Positions 60,801 to 64,000 of a stretch of 64,000 bases of DNA are shown here, piece by piece. A model generated the notes under the pieces. The model did not search any database. It was given only the letters and a program-made list of their open reading frames with translations, and was not told the origin of the DNA. The translations under genes and the position numbers were made by a program. This DNA comes from Lingula anatina (Eukaryota > Brachiopoda > Lingulata > Lingulida > Lingulidae), in assembly GCF_001039355.2 (NCBI RefSeq), contig NW_019773725.1, forward strand, positions 25,758 to 89,757. Direction: 5' to 3'. The first letter of the stretch is position 1. Each line of letters starts with the position of its first letter.

Positions 60801-62654
60801 GCCAATTACAAAAATCGGAAATCCCTTTCCTTTTAGAGCAAGTTTGATAATAAACAGAGTAAAAGTAATGCAATCGATAATTAAGAATTTGGTTTTGAGA
60901 TCAAATTAAAATGCGTCACTGCACTTGGATAAAAGCTGTTTAAAAAATCGTTTACTGCCTTTAAAATTACAGAGTCTAATATAGTTATCCCAGGGCAAGC
61001 CCAACTGCTTTCTTTGGAATTATTTGATGTCATTGGATCCAGCATCATTTAACTACAATCTGCATTGAAAGTTTATCGTACAAATTACTTCCTCGATCGT
61101 CACATGCTGTTTCGCCTTCCTTCCTATAACTGACAGGACGGAGTTGGGTGAATGCCAGGGAAAGAGTCGTTTTGTTTTCAAATCTGATTACTGGAATTTC
61201 TGGATATTGGGAATGAGCCTTACAAGTTTCCAAACTGATCATTGCTTTGGCGTTTTTTGTTCTCTCTTAAAAACTCCGAGTAGGTTCAGGTTTATATATG
61301 AAATAAAACAATAAACATTTGTGAGGATTTTTGTATATTATACAGAAACAAATAATATGTAAAACAATACCCAGATGGGTTAAGAAGTATGTCGGACAAA
61401 AACTGATTTTCTGAAATATAGTTTATTGTGTAGTTTTTGTTCTATTCTAAACTAGACATAGACCGCTGGTGAGAAGTGATGTAAGATTTAACCTAAATCG
61501 ACACGCGCGTTACTGTACAAGGTTTACATTTAGTAATTGAATCTTGTTTAAGCCAACTGTTTAAATCTGTTTAACAGGACGGATTTTGACCAAGATGCAT
61601 TGCAGTGGAAGTCGAGTTTGTTAGAAAACCTGTACTACATATATCATTCATAATCTGATATTTTTGGTCTCAGGAGATTCAAATATAATCATCGCAGATA
61701 ACAAAAAAGTCATTGGCTAGCAAAAAAATACTAGACACGTGAAATATGGCATTACCAGCTTAATAACAAATTATTGGGATAAAACCTCCATCTGCTGTCA
61801 CAGGCAGCTTGATTAGACTTTTTAATTCAGTATTCCACGCGCCGTTTTCTTTTTCAAATGCTTGACTCCATTTCATTTAAGTGTATAAACTTTGCCATTG
61901 AGAACCTAGTAGTCACTAATTGCTGTGATTTTCTTGGTACATAGTCAATTTAGATTGAACCGAAGAAGCTTGCCAACGGGTAGAACTTAAAAAAAGGTTG
62001 TTGTTTAACCAGCAGGACATCTGAAAACGTAAACACATAGCTGAGATCTTTTAAAAGATAAAACCAAGCAACACAAGTGTCACTGTATCTTGCAGCGGAG
62101 AATGTGTTTGACTATTTCACTTTGACAAGTAACTACAGAAAATGTCGACACCCCTTTGAGATTTTCATCAATCTGATTCAAGTTCAATGGGTTTCCCCGG
62201 AAGGCTTGTCGAATCGAATTTAGATGTAATCAGCACCACAATGTATGTATATTGGCAGTTGTTTACCACGCTCTTCTGTTCTTTCTATAGCATTGCGTTC
62301 TCTCCGCATGCTGGCATCGTTTTGACTTGCAATGTTTTTTTTATGTGCTGCTTTGAAAACGAGACCTCAATCGTTAATGCGGCAGGGCAAGGGGCGTACT
62401 AGCACGTCAAAGAGTGACTACTTTAATGTGATATAGGACATTTGCTCTGTTCAGTTGGATTAGGCGATTGCTGGCAATATATTCATAGATTCATGACTTC
62501 TCATGACTTCAAACGAGGTCCGTCCCGTGTGGTCTTAAATGGGCTTTTCTGTGGATTTTGTCATTCTGAGATAAGAGGTTTTGGCAAACAAGTCAGAAGC
62601 TAATGCACAATCAACGCAGGCGAGCGCCCTTTGAAACAGTAAGTGTCAGAATGC

Positions 62655-62749
62655 TTAATTACCATCTTAATGAAGCTTGATCGTTGGCTCTAATTGTACA
62701 AATCCCGAATTACCAATTTAATGAAATTTAATCATTGGCACTAATTGTT
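62655..62749. promoter_or_regulatory. 51-bp direct repeat of homeodomain-type sites
   Basis: Two 44-bp units at 62655-62698 and 62706-62749 share aattacca, ttaatgaa, ttgat/ttaatc, ttggc and ctaattgt in the same order. TAATTA/TAATTG and TTAATGA are homeodomain-type cores and are the best kept parts. Candidate enhancer, not proven. Confidence 0.35.
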
Positions 62750-63908
62750 GGAGACCTCTGATGACAGGAAACACTTAATAGCTGGTGTTAATGTTATTAT
62801 TATTTTTTGGCTATGGTTAGCTATTTATAGCAGAAACGATCATTTAAAGGGCGTAATAATAGGTAAGTGGGCTGACCAGGGTATAAGTAGTAATCTTGAA
62901 CTGAGGCTACGACACACTTGAAATGTTTACAGACAACAGGACGGCGTCAATCGTCTGGCGTTTCTTAATCGTCTTGATTGGAACAATCCCCGGACGCCCA
63001 CTAATATATGATGCTGTCGGTTCCGTTTGAAATCTTTCGGAAGATATACTGTATACATTGTCAATGGTAAGCACAGTGACGCTTTTCACCACTTATTTCT
63101 AAAGGTAGGTCCTTCGTGTTGTTTTCTGGGTTGAAATATTTTGTTTAACAACAACAACAAAAGCAGTGGTTATTTTTATTATTGAATCAAATGCTATCAT
63201 TTAGTTGAAGTAGGTGATATATATGAGCTCTATGTAAAAGCATTTTTCCCAAATTCTGTTTACTTTAAAATAGGAGAGAATTATTTACTGTATCTTTAAA
63301 ATCATTGTCTTATCACTGACGTTTTTAGTGGTGATATTAAAAAGCTGAGGTAGTAGTCGTCGGGTTTGGCATTGGTTCAATTGTTTAAGAATTCTTCAAA
63401 GAATAAAAAAAGCTCTTGGGTTCCGTAAACTATAATGCTATCACTTCATATTCATATCACTTTGATGCCAATTGGTTCGAGGATTTAAAACAGCGATGAT
63501 TCTCAACACATTTTTGCATTAAATACAGCCGTAAGAAACGGTAAATAAAAATTGTTACTAGAATGGACTTCTCTCACACCAGGCGTTACAAGCAGTCTCT
63601 TCCGCGCGTCTCCTATAGTACATCGGACCATTACCTAACAGAATTCTTGCTTCCCAGAACGGAAATGCCGGCAAATATGCCAAGCACAATAAGAAACATT
63701 GTATCTATCGAGGGTTTACTTCCTACGGGGTGATTTCTCTTGGGACATGTTGATAACAGCAATGGCAAAAGATAGTGAAAACTTCACTTCTGTTCTCTTT
63801 TCAAACAGTAAATCAGAGATACCATGTAAGAGCAAAAGATTGGATCCGTACAGTAAAAAAATCGTTGAACTGACAGCAATCTCCCTGGGAAGGAAAAAGA
63901 AGATAGCA

Positions 63909-63909
<1 letters not shown>

Positions 63910-63943
<34 letters not shown>
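63910..63943. repeat. (AAT)n microsatellite
   Basis: About 11 AAT units near the right edge. The frame through it (63699-63992) is not convincing as a gene. Confidence 0.9.
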
Positions 63944-63945
<2 letters not shown>

Positions 63946-64000
63946 CAATAAATAATAAAGGTAATGATAACATTGGAAAAAATCTAGACTGATCTTGTGT

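Noticed and set aside
63475-63490. ggttcgaggatt as a tRNA B box
   Set aside because: It deviates from GGTTCGANTCC and no A box or cloverleaf could be drawn around it.

Overview
The window is draft genomic DNA from an animal. It is AT-rich and intron-rich, full of microsatellites and short inverted-repeat elements, and broken by two long N gaps (20365-21133 and 36923-37442) and two single-N joins (22874 and 46139). The two recognisable genes are a filamin and gamma-secretase-activating protein (GSAP). Both have invertebrate-style divergence from the human proteins, so a marine invertebrate (hemichordate, cephalochordate, echinoderm or lophotrochozoan) is likely. I cannot fix the species from sequence alone.

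Layout. Positions 1-4700 (minus strand) hold the 5' end of a filamin gene: a probable non-coding first exon with its donor at 4561, then the first coding exon (3700-4027) with the start of the actin-binding calponin-homology domain. The rest of filamin lies beyond the left edge. Positions 4700-9450 are intergenic and include a perfect 37-bp hairpin. Positions 10610-26204 (minus strand) hold GSAP, which I could rebuild by hand as 29 exons. All have splice-site dinucleotides and compatible phases, running from a start codon at 26204 to a stop at 10610. One further exon, of length 1 mod 3, must lie in the 20365-21133 gap. The visible coding sequence is 2,813 nt (about 936 residues), and the C-terminal GSAP-16 region is intact.

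Positions 26205-64000 contain no gene I can support. This stretch holds transposon relics: a 5'-truncated LINE 3' end with an 11-bp target-site duplication, a 770-bp foldback element, several members of a GATCGATC-type MITE family, and a three-copy dispersed repeat. It also holds a 107-bp tandem array, possible regulatory clusters, and a 2,003-bp tandem duplication across a single N. That duplication is almost certainly two alleles laid end to end by the assembler. The same kind of error at 22874 duplicates GSAP exon 7.

Filamin and GSAP are transcribed in the same direction. They act in different processes (actin cross-linking; gamma-secretase/APP processing), and nothing in the sequence shows that they work together. 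I found no convincing undescribed gene system. The most useful results are the full GSAP exon model, the two false duplications and the nested MITE structures.
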